Shown here piece after piece: positions 40,999-50,753 of a stretch of DNA of 64,000 nucleotides. The translations under genes were made by a program, and so were the position numbers. Source of the DNA: an uncultured Selenomonadales bacterium (lineage in GTDB: Bacteria > Bacillota > Negativicutes > Selenomonadales > Selenomonadaceae); NCBI GenBank assembly GCA_900315155.1, contig OMYB01000008.1, positions 37,503 to 101,502 of the forward strand, in the 5' to 3' direction. Within the stretch, counting starts at the first letter, position 1; every line of letters starts with the position of its first letter. Below the pieces are notes generated by a model that was not told the origin of the DNA, did not search any database, and saw nothing but the letters and a program-made list of their open reading frames with translations.

Positions 40999-41502
40999 TC
41001 AATCTTCTTTCTTCATAAACTGCTGCAATGCTGCGAGGCGGGGATCCGGTACGAAGCGGTCGCATCCGCAATCGCCATCGTTAAGATCGTGTCCGCATAC
41101 CGGGCAGAGCCCCTTGCAATCCGGTTTGCACAGATTGCTCAGCGGCTGGGCTGCCATAAGGGTATCCCGCACGAGCGGCCGGAGATCGATGCGTCCGTCG
41201 ATGATGACGTTCGACTCCTCCTCCGGGTTTTCGCTGCGAAACTCCTCTGAGAAGGGATGTTCCTGGGTTTCCTCGCATGCCTTCAGGCAGCGGTCGCAGA
41301 CGAAATGCTTCGTCGCCGCGATCGTGCCCTCGACGCGCAGGGCCGTACCCGTATGGGTGACCCTCCCCTCGACGCGTATCGGGCTGTCGAAGGTGTAGGC
41401 ATCACTCTGGACATCCAGTTCCTCAGCCGGAACAGAAAACGAGAAGGGGATCTCCCTTCCCGGTGCTCCGTCCATTTCGGTAATATTTATCTGCATATTC
41501 AT
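40999..41502 (-). CDS. yceD: YceD family (DUF177) protein
   Basis: The 167-residue protein has the DUF177 layout: a beta-rich N-terminal half, a CDRCLKAC pair in the middle and a Cys-rich C-terminal motif ([17 protein letters not shown]). In other bacteria it is linked to 23S rRNA accumulation and co-transcribed with rpmF, as here. ATG 41502 is ten bases after GAGG; an ATG two codons later is possible. Confidence 0.92.
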   Translation of the reverse strand: MNMQINITEMDGAPGREIPFSFSVPAEELDVQSDAYTFDSPIRVEGRVTHTGTALRVEGTIAATKHFVCDRCLKACEETQEHPFSEEFRSENPEEESNVIIDGRIDLRPLVRDTLMAAQPLSNLCKPDCKGLCPVCGHDLNDGDCGCDRFVPDPRLAALQQFMKKED

Positions 41503-41521
41503 TCAGCATCAACCTCAATCC

Positions 41522-41550
41522 ATTATAGCGATGGCCTTTTCGTTTGTCAA
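41522..41550 (-). promoter_or_regulatory. Consensus sigma-A promoter of yceD-rpmF
   Basis: TTGACA (41545-41550), 17-base spacer, TATAAT (41522-41527): a perfect match. It sits between GGCCTTTT and AAAAGGCC inverted repeats that may form a stem. Confidence 0.85.
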
Positions 41551-41582
41551 GCATCCGGACTTGTCACCATAAAAGGCCGTTG

Positions 41583-42830
<1,248 letters not shown>

Positions 42831-42882
42831 GAAGGCACCTCCTTAATCTTTCCATAGGGTCCATACGACAGCATGCCGCCCG

Positions 42883-43641
42883 TCAGCGCAGATGATTGAT
42901 CTTGCTTGCGAGCACGCCCGCACCGAATCCATTGTCGATGTTCACGACAGAGACGCCGGCCGCGCAGCTGTTGAGCATCGAGAGCAGGGCCGAAAGCCCG
43001 TGCAGCGAGGCCCCGTAACCGATACTCGTCGGCACGGCGATGACCGGCTTATCCGTGAGGCCTCCGACCACCGAAGCCAGTGCGCCCTCCATGCCCGCGA
43101 CGACGATGATGACATTCGCGCGGTCGATATCGCCGATATGGGCAAAGAGCCGATGGATGCCCGCAACGCCGCAGTCATAAAAGCTCCGGACCGAGTTGCC
43201 CCAGAGATAGGCCGTGAGCTCCGCCTCGCGCGCGACGGGGATATCGCTCGTCCCTGCCGTGAGCACGAGGATCTCGTGGCTCTCATCGCGCTCCATGCGG
43301 ATATCGCGGTCGATGTAGATGATGCGTGCGGCCTCATCGTACTGCGCCTCAGGCAGCTCCGCATGCACAAAGTCATACTGCTCCCGGCTCGCCCGCGTCG
43401 CCATGATATTGCCCCCGCCATGCGCCTTCAGCGACTGCATGATGCCGAGGACCTGCTCCTTCGTCTTGCCCGCACCGTAGATGACCTCGGGGAATCCCTG
43501 CCGCATCTCGCGCGCGTGATCGACCTCGGCGTATTTCATATCCTCATAGGGGACATCCCGGATGGCCTTCACGGCCTCTTTCTCCGAGAGGTTTCCCGCT
43601 TTATATTTCTGCAGCAGCGCTGCGATATCCTTTTCGGTCAC
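42883..43641 (-). CDS. larB: Pyridinium-3,5-biscarboxylate mononucleotide synthase LarB
   Basis: The 252-residue enzyme carboxylates nicotinic acid adenine dinucleotide, the first step of nickel-pincer cofactor synthesis. The C-terminal half is PurE-like (VLTAGTSDIPVAREAELTAY, GVAGIHRLFAHIGDIDRA, VVAGMEGALASVVGGL). The N-terminal part has EVIYGAGKTKEQV. It is followed by larC. Confidence 0.94.
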   Translation of the reverse strand: MTEKDIAALLQKYKAGNLSEKEAVKAIRDVPYEDMKYAEVDHAREMRQGFPEVIYGAGKTKEQVLGIMQSLKAHGGGNIMATRASREQYDFVHAELPEAQYDEAARIIYIDRDIRMERDESHEILVLTAGTSDIPVAREAELTAYLWGNSVRSFYDCGVAGIHRLFAHIGDIDRANVIIVVAGMEGALASVVGGLTDKPVIAVPTSIGYGASLHGLSALLSMLNSCAAGVSVVNIDNGFGAGVLASKINHLR

Positions 43642-43662
43642 GGCATTTCCTCCTCAAACGGG

Positions 43663-43690
43663 AAAAGGCTGCTGCCGATGGCAACAGCCT
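43663..43690 (-). terminator. Intrinsic terminator of rsmD-coaD-coiled-coil operon
   Basis: AGGCTG-TGCC pairs with GGCA-CAGCCT around a three-base loop, followed by TTTTCCC on the minus strand, 17 bases after the stop codon. Confidence 0.88.
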
Positions 43691-43706
43691 CATGATCCGT
43701 CCGTCC

Positions 43707-44453
43707 TCAGGCCTGCGGCGCCTGAGCCGGCTCTTTCTGCGCAATGGGAGCCTGCTGCTCCTCCGGTGCCGGCTCATCCGGGATCTGCTCCTCGAGCTGC
43801 TGACGGGCCCTCTGCAGCGTGCCGATGGCGGCCTGCAGGCCGAGCTGCGTCTGCTGGACACTGGCCTGTGCCTGCTGCACGCCGGCCTGCGCCTGCTGGA
43901 TGCCCTGGAACGTAGCGCCGACATGCTGGATGAGCTGGTCGAAGACCTGCTTCGCATAGGCCGTTGCATCGCCGCCGATCTGGCGTGCATAGGCATCCGC
44001 ATTGTCGCGGACCTGCTGGGCATTGCCCTCTGCGCGCTCCATGATCGCGCGCTCCTGCTCCTGCGACTGCTGCAGGACAGCCTTCGCCTTCTCCTTGGCC
44101 TGCGAGACGATCTCGCTTTCATCGGAGAGCTTCTCCGCATAATTCTTCGCATTCGTTACGATGCGTTCAGCCTCATGCTCCGCCTCAGCGATAAGCTGGT
44201 CGCGCTGCTCGAGCACCTGGTCTGCCAGACGCATCTGTTCCGGCAGGTCGCGGCGAAGGTCATCGACGTAACGGACGAGCTCATTGTCGTTGATGACGAT
44301 TTTATCCATGAACGGCACCTTGCGTGCCTCGACCACCATATTCTCGATGTTGTCGAGTGTCTTGAGCACGCCCCGGGAGACCGCACTGTGCGCCTTGCGG
44401 GATACGGTGTTCTTGGCCGGAGCCTTCGAGCCAGCCAGATGTTTGGATGCCAT
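43707..44453 (-). CDS. Coiled-coil protein encoded after coaD (ATPase/DivIVA-like)
   Basis: The 248-residue protein has a basic N-terminus, a segment around VEARKVPFMDKIVINDNEL matching the coiled-coil family often found after coaD in Firmicutes, then a long Glu/Ala/Gln coiled coil (about 60-165). The tail (about 170-248) is rich in Gln, Ala and Pro, with repeated QQAQA units. No enzyme motif is present. The family is sometimes called ATPase or ATP synthase subunit B-like from coiled-coil similarity alone, which is misleading. A scaffold role in cell organisation is possible but unproven. Confidence 0.75.
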   Translation of the reverse strand: MASKHLAGSKAPAKNTVSRKAHSAVSRGVLKTLDNIENMVVEARKVPFMDKIVINDNELVRYVDDLRRDLPEQMRLADQVLEQRDQLIAEAEHEAERIVTNAKNYAEKLSDESEIVSQAKEKAKAVLQQSQEQERAIMERAEGNAQQVRDNADAYARQIGGDATAYAKQVFDQLIQHVGATFQGIQQAQAGVQQAQASVQQTQLGLQAAIGTLQRARQQLEEQIPDEPAPEEQQAPIAQKEPAQAPQA

Positions 44454-44460
44454 AATCGAT

Positions 44461-44952
44461 TTACTTCCTTTCTATACCAGTGGCGCGTTCTGCGACTGCC
44501 CGCTCCACGCACGTGGGAACGAGCCCGTGAATATCGCCGTGGAACTGAATCAGCTCGCGGATGCCGGAGGAACTCACATAGGAGTAATCCGGCCGCGTCA
44601 ACAGGAAAATCGTATCGATGCCCGGCTGAAGATGCCGGTTCATATACGCTTCATTCTGCTCATATTCGAGGTCCTTGACCGAGCGGACCCCGCGCACGAT
44701 GACACTTGCGCCATGCTGCACCATATACGCGGTGAGCAGGCCGGAGAATGCATCCACCCGCACATTCGGCAGATGGCGCACAGACTCTTCGAGGAATGCC
44801 ACGCGCTGCTCGATAGGGAACATTCCCTCTTTGTGGATGTTATGGAAAACGCAGATCGTGAGGTCGTCGAACATCCGGCTCGCGCGCTCGAAGATATCAA
44901 CATGCCCGAGCGTCACGGGGTCGAAACTGCCCGAGCAGACGGCTTTCGTCAT
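44461..44952 (-). CDS. coaD: Phosphopantetheine adenylyltransferase
   Basis: The 163-residue enzyme makes dephospho-CoA. The nucleotidyltransferase signature GSFDPVTLGHVDI (with the HxGH-equivalent TLGH) and the SSSGIREL motif near the end are present. The start ATG 44952 overlaps the rsmD stop by four bases (ATGA). CoA made here feeds the lipid pathway encoded nearby. Confidence 0.97.
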   Translation of the reverse strand: MTKAVCSGSFDPVTLGHVDIFERASRMFDDLTICVFHNIHKEGMFPIEQRVAFLEESVRHLPNVRVDAFSGLLTAYMVQHGASVIVRGVRSVKDLEYEQNEAYMNRHLQPGIDTIFLLTRPDYSYVSSSGIRELIQFHGDIHGLVPTCVERAVAERATGIERK

Positions 44953-45530
44953 GGTTCTTCCTCCTCTGCACCGGCGTAATCCCGCCATTGGAAGAAGCTC
45001 ACCTGGGTGGTGTGCCCGTAGCGGCGGTGCTCCCGGCGTTCGAGATGCGTGAGCGCCGGCAGGATATCCTCATCCGCTCCGTGCTCTACGATCAGAATGC
45101 CATCCTCCGCGAGGAGGTTTCCCGCATCGATGGCCGCGAGTGCCTGCTGCCAGAGTCCCTTGTGATAGGGTGGATCGCAGAAGATGAGGCTGAACCTCTC
45201 CCCCTGCGCCTCGAGGCGCCGCAGGATCGCAAACACATCCCCGGAAAGGACCTGTACCCGGTCCTCCAGCCTCGTGCGCCGCGCATTCTCGCGGATCAGG
45301 TCTGCTGTCGTGCGATCGGCAAACACCGCTGCGGCCGCACCGCGCGAGAGAGCCTCGAGGCCGAGGTTTCCCGTACCGGCGAAGAGATCGAGGACGCGGC
45401 GGTCCTGCACCATGGAGCCGAGGATGTTGAACACGGACTCCTTGACGCGGTCCGCTGTCGGGCGGGTCGTCTCCTGCCCCTGCGGTGTTTTCAGCCGGCA
45501 GCCGCGCGCCGAGCCCGTGATGATTCGCAT
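44949..45530 (-). CDS. rsmD: 16S rRNA (guanine(966)-N(2))-methyltransferase
   Basis: The 193-residue SAM methyltransferase begins MRIITGSARGCRLKTP and has DLFAGTGNLGLEALSRG (SAM site) and the catalytic DPPY in FCDPPYHKG. ATG 45530 is eight bases after AGGGAG; the long open extension upstream has no support. It heads rsmD-coaD and is divergent from the DUF4127 gene. Confidence 0.96.
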   Translation of the reverse strand: MRIITGSARGCRLKTPQGQETTRPTADRVKESVFNILGSMVQDRRVLDLFAGTGNLGLEALSRGAAAAVFADRTTADLIRENARRTRLEDRVQVLSGDVFAILRRLEAQGERFSLIFCDPPYHKGLWQQALAAIDAGNLLAEDGILIVEHGADEDILPALTHLERREHRRYGHTTQVSFFQWRDYAGAEEEEP

Positions 45531-45569
45531 GCTCCCGTCTCCCTTTTTCCATAGATACGTCACTATTCT

Positions 45570-45599
45570 ATCATATTTTTCCCCATTCGTGAACTGCAA
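45570..45599 (-). promoter_or_regulatory. Predicted promoter of rsmD-coaD
   Basis: TTGCAG (45594-45599), 18-base spacer, TATGAT (45570-45575). Confidence 0.6.
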
Positions 45600-45605
45600 T
45601 ATGGT

Positions 45606-47345
45606 ATGATGAGTAGGAAAACTATGAGGAGGTGTACGCATACCGCTGTGAAAAGAGGAATTTCTACCATCCTGCTCGTGGCCGTACTCATCGGCGCGAT
45701 GCTCTGCCTCTGGCATTTGAAAATCCATCCGACGATGGTATCGACGCCCGTTTCCCCGTCATCCGCAACGCGCGATGCCATCGTGCTCGTGCCGCTCGAC
45801 GGCCGACCGCCCTGCCGGCAGTTCGTCATCGATGCGGGGCAGCTCACGGGTACGGACGTCGTGACGCCGCCCGGCGAGCTTCGCGATTACTACTCGCAGC
45901 CAGGCGATACCGAGGGCATCCGCCCGTGGCTCATGGCGTCGCTGGCGGGCAAAAAAGCCGCTATCCTGTCGATCGACCAGCTGCTCTATGGCGGCCTGCT
46001 CGCCGCACGCGAGAAATCCGTCACAGACGGGCAGATTGCCTCGCTCTGCGCTTATCTGCGCGAACTCCATGCCGCACACCCCGATGTGCCGCTCTACGCC
46101 TTCAGCATCCTGCCGCGCCTCACGCCGCAGGACACGATCGATGGCTATCAGGAGCGGCGCGACCTCGTCGCCTACTCCCGGCTGGCTGGCCGGAAAGCCG
46201 CCGGCCAGCCCGTCGACGAAGCCGAGCTCACGCGCCTGCACGATGCCATCCCGCCCGCGAGCCTCGAACGTTACCTCGCGCATTTCGAGGAAAACCGTCA
46301 TCTCAACGAGGCACTGAGCGGGCTGGCACAGGAAGGCACCCTGCACCTGCTCGTCCTCGGGCAGGATGACGGCGAGCGTTACAGCATCCCGAACATCGAA
46401 AAAGAGGCCATCCGCCGGCACCTCGCGGATAACGGCACCACAACGGACCAGGTTTTCCTCACACACGGCGCCGATGAGATCGCTTTATCGCTGCTCGCGC
46501 GCATCCAGAACGAGCAGGCCGGCCATACGCCGCGCATCTGGATCGATTACGACAAGCCAGCCTCCCGCGATCGCGTCATGCCCTACATGGCGGTCTCGAA
46601 CGAGGCCACCGCAGGGGAAAAGATCGCCCTCATGGGCGGACGGCCTGCCGCTTCCCCTGAGGATGCCGATTTCACGCTGCTCATCGCGACGATGGATAGC
46701 GGCCAGGATGAAAGCGATGCGCGCGCAGCCACAGCGGCCCGTATCTCCGAAGGACTGAACGCGGGGCGCTCTATCGCCCTCGTGGATCTCAGCAAGCATT
46801 TCACGGCGGAAGAGACCATCCTGCCGCAGCTGCTGCGCCTCGATGCCCCGCTCCTCAGCCTCACCGCCTACGCGGGATGGAACACGGCCAGCAACGCCAT
46901 CGGCACCGCCGCCGCCCAGGCGAGCCTCTATACGCTCGCCCATGCACAAAGCCTCGAAGGCAGGGACAGCGATGCAGCCTGGCAGGCCGAGTACACGCGC
47001 ATCCGCCTGCTCACGAACCGCTTTCTCGAGGACTACAGCTACCTGAAGGACACCATTGAGACCGTCAACACCAGCCTCAAAAAGGCCGGCTATACGAACA
47101 CGGCCGACCTCAACCTCGAACAGAATTACCGCTGGGCCAACGCCATGCTGCAGCGCACCATGAAAGAAAACATGAAGGCGATGCTCGAAACGCCGGCCCT
47201 GCGCCATCCGTTCCGCGTCTGTCTTCCCGATGGCACGCAGGATTTCCGCCTGCGCAGCCTCACGATGGAAACGAGCTACCCATGGCCGCGCACGTTCGAG
47301 ATCTACCTCGAAAACACGCCATTCCTGGAAAAAGTCAGTCATTAA
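45606..47345 (+). CDS. DUF4127 family protein, membrane-anchored or exported
   Basis: The 579-residue protein has an N-terminal hydrophobic helix (about 18-37) then the DUF4127 region beginning AIVLVPLDGRPPCRQFVIDA, which runs nearly to the end. Conserved-looking stretches include SIDQLLYGGLLAARE, LGQDDGERYSIPN and AGWNTASNAIGTAAAQA. No catalytic function is established for the family. The start is uncertain: ATGs at 45606, 45609 and 45624 lack good ribosome sites, while GAGGAGG precedes a GTG at 45648 at a long spacing. It is one of few plus-strand genes and is followed by tRNA-Gln. Confidence 0.8.
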   Translation: MMSRKTMRRCTHTAVKRGISTILLVAVLIGAMLCLWHLKIHPTMVSTPVSPSSATRDAIVLVPLDGRPPCRQFVIDAGQLTGTDVVTPPGELRDYYSQPGDTEGIRPWLMASLAGKKAAILSIDQLLYGGLLAAREKSVTDGQIASLCAYLRELHAAHPDVPLYAFSILPRLTPQDTIDGYQERRDLVAYSRLAGRKAAGQPVDEAELTRLHDAIPPASLERYLAHFEENRHLNEALSGLAQEGTLHLLVLGQDDGERYSIPNIEKEAIRRHLADNGTTTDQVFLTHGADEIALSLLARIQNEQAGHTPRIWIDYDKPASRDRVMPYMAVSNEATAGEKIALMGGRPAASPEDADFTLLIATMDSGQDESDARAATAARISEGLNAGRSIALVDLSKHFTAEETILPQLLRLDAPLLSLTAYAGWNTASNAIGTAAAQASLYTLAHAQSLEGRDSDAAWQAEYTRIRLLTNRFLEDYSYLKDTIETVNTSLKKAGYTNTADLNLEQNYRWANAMLQRTMKENMKAMLETPALRHPFRVCLPDGTQDFRLRSLTMETSYPWPRTFEIYLENTPFLEKVSH

Positions 47346-47353
47346 TTTTTTTC

Positions 47354-47382
47354 TTGACAAAATGGGCATTGTCCTTTATAAT
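47354..47382 (+). promoter_or_regulatory. Consensus promoter of tRNA-Gln
   Basis: TTGACA (47354-47359), 17-base spacer, TATAAT (47377-47382): a perfect match 32 bases before the tRNA. Confidence 0.85.
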
Positions 47383-47413
47383 TAATTTCTGTTGAGTCCA
47401 AGTGACAAAACAC

Positions 47414-47489
47414 AGGGGCATCGCCAAGTTGGTAAGGCACAGGATTCTGAATCCTGCATGCGTTGGTTCGAGTCCAGCTGCCCCTGCCA
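47414..47489 (+). tRNA. tRNA-Gln (anticodon CTG)
   Basis: The acceptor stem AGGGGCA/TGCCCCT, D-arm, anticodon arm CAGGA-TTCTGAA-TCCTG with anticodon CTG, and a TTCGAGTCC T-loop all fold. CCA is encoded (47487-47489). It stands alone with its own promoter and terminator. Confidence 0.94.
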
Positions 47490-47501
47490 TTTTTGAAAAA
47501 T

Positions 47502-47530
47502 AAAAGCCACCCTTTCTGGTGGCTTTTTTC
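47502..47530 (+). terminator. Bidirectional terminator between tRNA-Gln and the secreted-protein gene
   Basis: AAAAGCCACC pairs with GGTGGCTTTT (six-base loop), with T runs on both strands, serving tRNA-Gln on plus and the 47541 gene on minus. Confidence 0.92.
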
Positions 47531-47540
47531 GTATTCATTT

Positions 47541-48728
47541 TTAGTGGAAAAACAGCGCAATCGTATCGATGAACGCACCTTTCTGCCAATCGGAAAGAGA
47601 GCTGTGATTGATGGCATAGCCGAAGCCGATGAGATAATTGAGCTTCTGCAGACGCGTAAGTCCCGTATTGGCATTGAGCATCTGAGCCAGTTCATACATG
47701 CCGTGTTCCGTCGGGTTCGTGCGGAGCTGGAACTCCATGGCGAAGATGCCGGCCTGGATGTGGCGCCACGTCGCCTCGGAAACCGTGCGGAACGGTTCAG
47801 GACGGTCTTCCGGACGTGCATCCCGTACCTTTTCCGGTACCTGTGGGAGCTGCGCCGCCATCCCTGGCTCCACCGGATGCACCGTATAGTGGTGCTCCGG
47901 TTTCGTCTCCGTAACAGGCGGAATCTCCTGCGTCGGCTGAACGGGCTGCATGGGCTCGACCGGTTTCGGCTGCACGTTCGTCTCAGGATGTACGGATTCC
48001 GACGGCTGCTGCCCGATTGTCGTGCTGCCATCCGGCTGATGTGCGGGCTGCTGTGCGGTCTGCTTTTCCTCCACAGGCTGATAGGCCGGACGTTCCGGTT
48101 TCTGCGGACGCAGGACCTGTTCCCGCTGCACCTTCGGCAGATCGCGCGCCGTAAGGATGATCGGCTTCGTCGTACCAGCAGGTTCCTCCACCTCGACGAG
48201 TTTCTGCGATCCATGTACCGTTTGTCCGGCGGCTGGTTTCTGCACCGCGGCAGCAGGCTGCTCTGCCCGGTGAGCCGGCGCGGCGGCCTGTGACGCTGCC
48301 GATGGTGCTGTATTCCCTGCCGTAACGATTTCCGGCTTTGCCAGCGTCTTCTGTTTGGCGGCGGTCTCCTCGGCCTCACGATCCGCGAGAGCCTGATCCG
48401 CCGCCTGCCAGCGCATCGGCATGCGCATGATATCCCATGCCTGCTCATGAGCAGACTCCTGCACAGGCTTCTGCGCCTGCATCTCTTTCGCGGCCTGCGA
48501 ACCCGCATCGGCGATGCTCATGGTCACGTTGCCGTTTGCATCCTGGGACTCGCTTTCCACGGATTTCTTCTTTGTCTGGCCATCCGTGACCAGTCCCTGT
48601 ACCTGCGAAAGTTCCTGCACATCAACGGGCGTGATCTGCGGCGTCGCCGCCCAGGCCGTCCCCGATGACAGGGCCGTGCAGATCAGCGCGGTCAGGACCG
48701 CCTTTCCCGCATTCTGGTGGATATCCAT
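47541..48728 (-). CDS. Secreted Pro/Gln-rich protein with conserved-looking C-terminal domain
   Basis: I do not recognise a family. The 395-residue protein has a Sec signal peptide ending AWA-ATP (about residue 27). A disordered, Ala/Gln/Pro/Glu-rich middle (about 60-300) follows, with repeated PVEP, PVQP and KPE units. The C-terminal 85 residues (from about FRTVSEATWRHIQAGIFAME) are compact and helical, ending in aromatic ALFFH. The layout suggests a periplasmic or wall-spanning linker carrying a small domain. It is the third gene after rimO and pncC, with GGGGAG eight bases before the ATG. Confidence 0.6.
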   Translation of the reverse strand: MDIHQNAGKAVLTALICTALSSGTAWAATPQITPVDVQELSQVQGLVTDGQTKKKSVESESQDANGNVTMSIADAGSQAAKEMQAQKPVQESAHEQAWDIMRMPMRWQAADQALADREAEETAAKQKTLAKPEIVTAGNTAPSAASQAAAPAHRAEQPAAAVQKPAAGQTVHGSQKLVEVEEPAGTTKPIILTARDLPKVQREQVLRPQKPERPAYQPVEEKQTAQQPAHQPDGSTTIGQQPSESVHPETNVQPKPVEPMQPVQPTQEIPPVTETKPEHHYTVHPVEPGMAAQLPQVPEKVRDARPEDRPEPFRTVSEATWRHIQAGIFAMEFQLRTNPTEHGMYELAQMLNANTGLTRLQKLNYLIGFGYAINHSSLSDWQKGAFIDTIALFFH

Positions 48729-48743
48729 TCCTATCTCTCCCCG

Positions 48744-49274
48744 TTAATCCTGCCCGTCATTTTCTGCCGTATCTGTTTCATCCTCCGGCTGTGCCTCATC
48801 GCCATCGTCCTGCTTCAGTGCTGCGACGAGAAGGGCGAGTACCGCATCCGCCGCCTGTTCGCGGACGCCTGAGCGGGAGCCCGTGAAACGGTGTTCCTGA
48901 ACAAAGACGCCTTTCGAATCCGCCAGCGCCGTATAGACGAGGCCGACCGACTTGCCCTCCGACGCAGCCGGGCCCGCATTGCCCGTCGTGCTGATGCCGT
49001 AGTCCGTCTGCATGAGCTGGCGTACATTCTCCGCCATAGCCTTTGCCGTCTCCGCGGATACAGCTCCATACTGACGGAGGATGTCCTGCGGAACGCCAAG
49101 CACTTCCTGCTTGATTTCCGGTGTATAGCTCACGACGCCGCCATGCACATACGCCGAGCTCCCCGGTACAGACGTGAGCCGGCAGCTCACGAGTCCGCCT
49201 GTAAGGGACTCCGCACAGGCAACCGTACGATTCTTTTTCAGCAGGAGGCGTCCTGCTTTCTTTTCGAGTTTCAT
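48744..49274 (-). CDS. pncC: CinA-like NMN amidohydrolase
   Basis: The 176-residue protein is a stand-alone CinA C-terminal domain: TVACAESLTGGLVSCRLTSVPGSS, VVSYTPEIKQEVLGV and STTGNAGPAASEGKSVG match the nicotinamide mononucleotide deamidase family. An acidic tail of about 20 residues ends the protein. It lies between rimO and the secreted-protein gene. Confidence 0.92.
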   Translation of the reverse strand: MKLEKKAGRLLLKKNRTVACAESLTGGLVSCRLTSVPGSSAYVHGGVVSYTPEIKQEVLGVPQDILRQYGAVSAETAKAMAENVRQLMQTDYGISTTGNAGPAASEGKSVGLVYTALADSKGVFVQEHRFTGSRSGVREQAADAVLALLVAALKQDDGDEAQPEDETDTAENDGQD

Positions 49275-49308
49275 GCTTCTGCCTCCTTAGTCTTGGATCT
49301 ACTTTCTG

Positions 49309-50688
49309 CTATTCTTCTTTTTTCGCCGCAGAGGCGTCTTTTTCCTGCTCGTTCCCACCATCGACAGGCTCGCCGACGACATCGTAGGTGAATCCCTGCA
49401 GGACCCGGATGCGCACGATATCGCCGGGCTGGCTCGTCGTATCGTTCTCGATGTAGACCTGTCCGTCCACGTCCGGAGACTCGCGGTAGGAACGGCCGAC
49501 CGCGATGTTCGGCTGCTCCTCATCCCGGCCCTCGACGAGCACGTCGAGCTCCTTGCCCTCGAGCGACTGGTTGATCTGCTCGGAAATCTTGCACTGGAGG
49601 CTCATGAGGTCGTGGTAGCGCTCCTGCATGACGTCCTCCGGCACCTGGTTCGGCATATCGTAGGCCGGCGTGCCCTCCTCGCGCGAATACGTGAAAACGC
49701 CGACTTTATCGAGGCGCATCTCCTCGAGGAAGTTGCGCAGCGTCTGGTACTGCGCATCCGTCTCGCCCGGGAAGCCGACGAGGAACGTCGAACGGATCGT
49801 AACGCCGGGGATGCGCGTGCGGAGCTTTTGGATCAGCTCGCGCATCTGCTCCTGCGTATCGGGACGTCGCATGCTGCGCAGCACACCGTCGTGGGCATGC
49901 TGGAGCGGCAGGTCGACGTACTTGCAGAGCTTCGGCTCGCGCGCGATCGTGTCGATGAGCTCGTCCGTGAAATATTTTGGATAGCTATAGAGCGTGCGGA
50001 TCCAGCGGATCTTCTCGACCTGGCAGAGCTCCTGCAGGAGCTTCGCGAGCATGGGTTTGCCCGCGTAAAGATCGCGGCCGTACTCCGTGGAATCCTGTGC
50101 GATGAGCACGATTTCCTTGACCCCATTTTCCGCGAGGTTCGTCACCTCGTCCTTGATATCCTCGATCGTACGGCTGCGGTAGTCCCCGCGGATGTACGGG
50201 ATCGCGCAGAACGCGCAGCGGTTGTTGCACCCCTCCGCGATTTTCACATACGCCGTGTACCCGGGCGTCGTGCGGATGCGCGGCGTGTTCTCGTCGTAGA
50301 GCGCCTCATCTTTGCCTGCGATGACGAGGCGCTGGCCTTTCAGCGTGGCCTCGACCGCCTCCATGATGCGTCCCCAGGCACCCGTGCCGATGATGGCATC
50401 CGCCTCGGGGATTTCATCGAGGAGCTCCTGCTTGTAACGCTGGCCCAGGCAGCCGGCAACGATGAGGCTGCGGCAGCGGCCCGACTCCTTATACTCCGCC
50501 ATGTTCAGGATCGTCGTAATCGACTCCTCCTTGGCCGACTGGATGAACGCGCACGTATTGACGATGAGGATATCGGCCTCTGCGGGCTTATTCGTGATCT
50601 CGATGCCATGCTCCTTCAGGATGCCGAGCATAACCTCCGTATCGACAAGATTCTTGGAACAGCCAAGACTGATAAAACCTGCTTTCAA
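49309..50688 (-). CDS. rimO: Ribosomal protein uS12 methylthiotransferase
   Basis: The 459-residue radical SAM enzyme adds a methylthio group to an Asp of S12. The N-terminal domain begins MKAGFISLGCSKNLVDTE; the radical cluster motif is CNNRCAFC, and a TRAM domain lies near the C-terminus, followed by a charged extension (EQEKDASAAKKEE). The start is TTG at 50688, six bases after AGGAGG. Confidence 0.95.
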   Translation of the reverse strand: MKAGFISLGCSKNLVDTEVMLGILKEHGIEITNKPAEADILIVNTCAFIQSAKEESITTILNMAEYKESGRCRSLIVAGCLGQRYKQELLDEIPEADAIIGTGAWGRIMEAVEATLKGQRLVIAGKDEALYDENTPRIRTTPGYTAYVKIAEGCNNRCAFCAIPYIRGDYRSRTIEDIKDEVTNLAENGVKEIVLIAQDSTEYGRDLYAGKPMLAKLLQELCQVEKIRWIRTLYSYPKYFTDELIDTIAREPKLCKYVDLPLQHAHDGVLRSMRRPDTQEQMRELIQKLRTRIPGVTIRSTFLVGFPGETDAQYQTLRNFLEEMRLDKVGVFTYSREEGTPAYDMPNQVPEDVMQERYHDLMSLQCKISEQINQSLEGKELDVLVEGRDEEQPNIAVGRSYRESPDVDGQVYIENDTTSQPGDIVRIRVLQGFTYDVVGEPVDGGNEQEKDASAAKKEE

Positions 50689-50753
50689 TGTTATCCTCCT
50701 AAAAATTCGATGGTTTTCAAATGAATTCTCTAAAATTGCTGCCATGACGGAAC

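Noticed and set aside
41528..41580. GGCCTTTT/AAAAGGCC inverted repeat as larC terminator
   Set aside because: The arms are about 30 bases apart with a promoter between them and no U tract, so termination is doubtful; noted only with the promoter.
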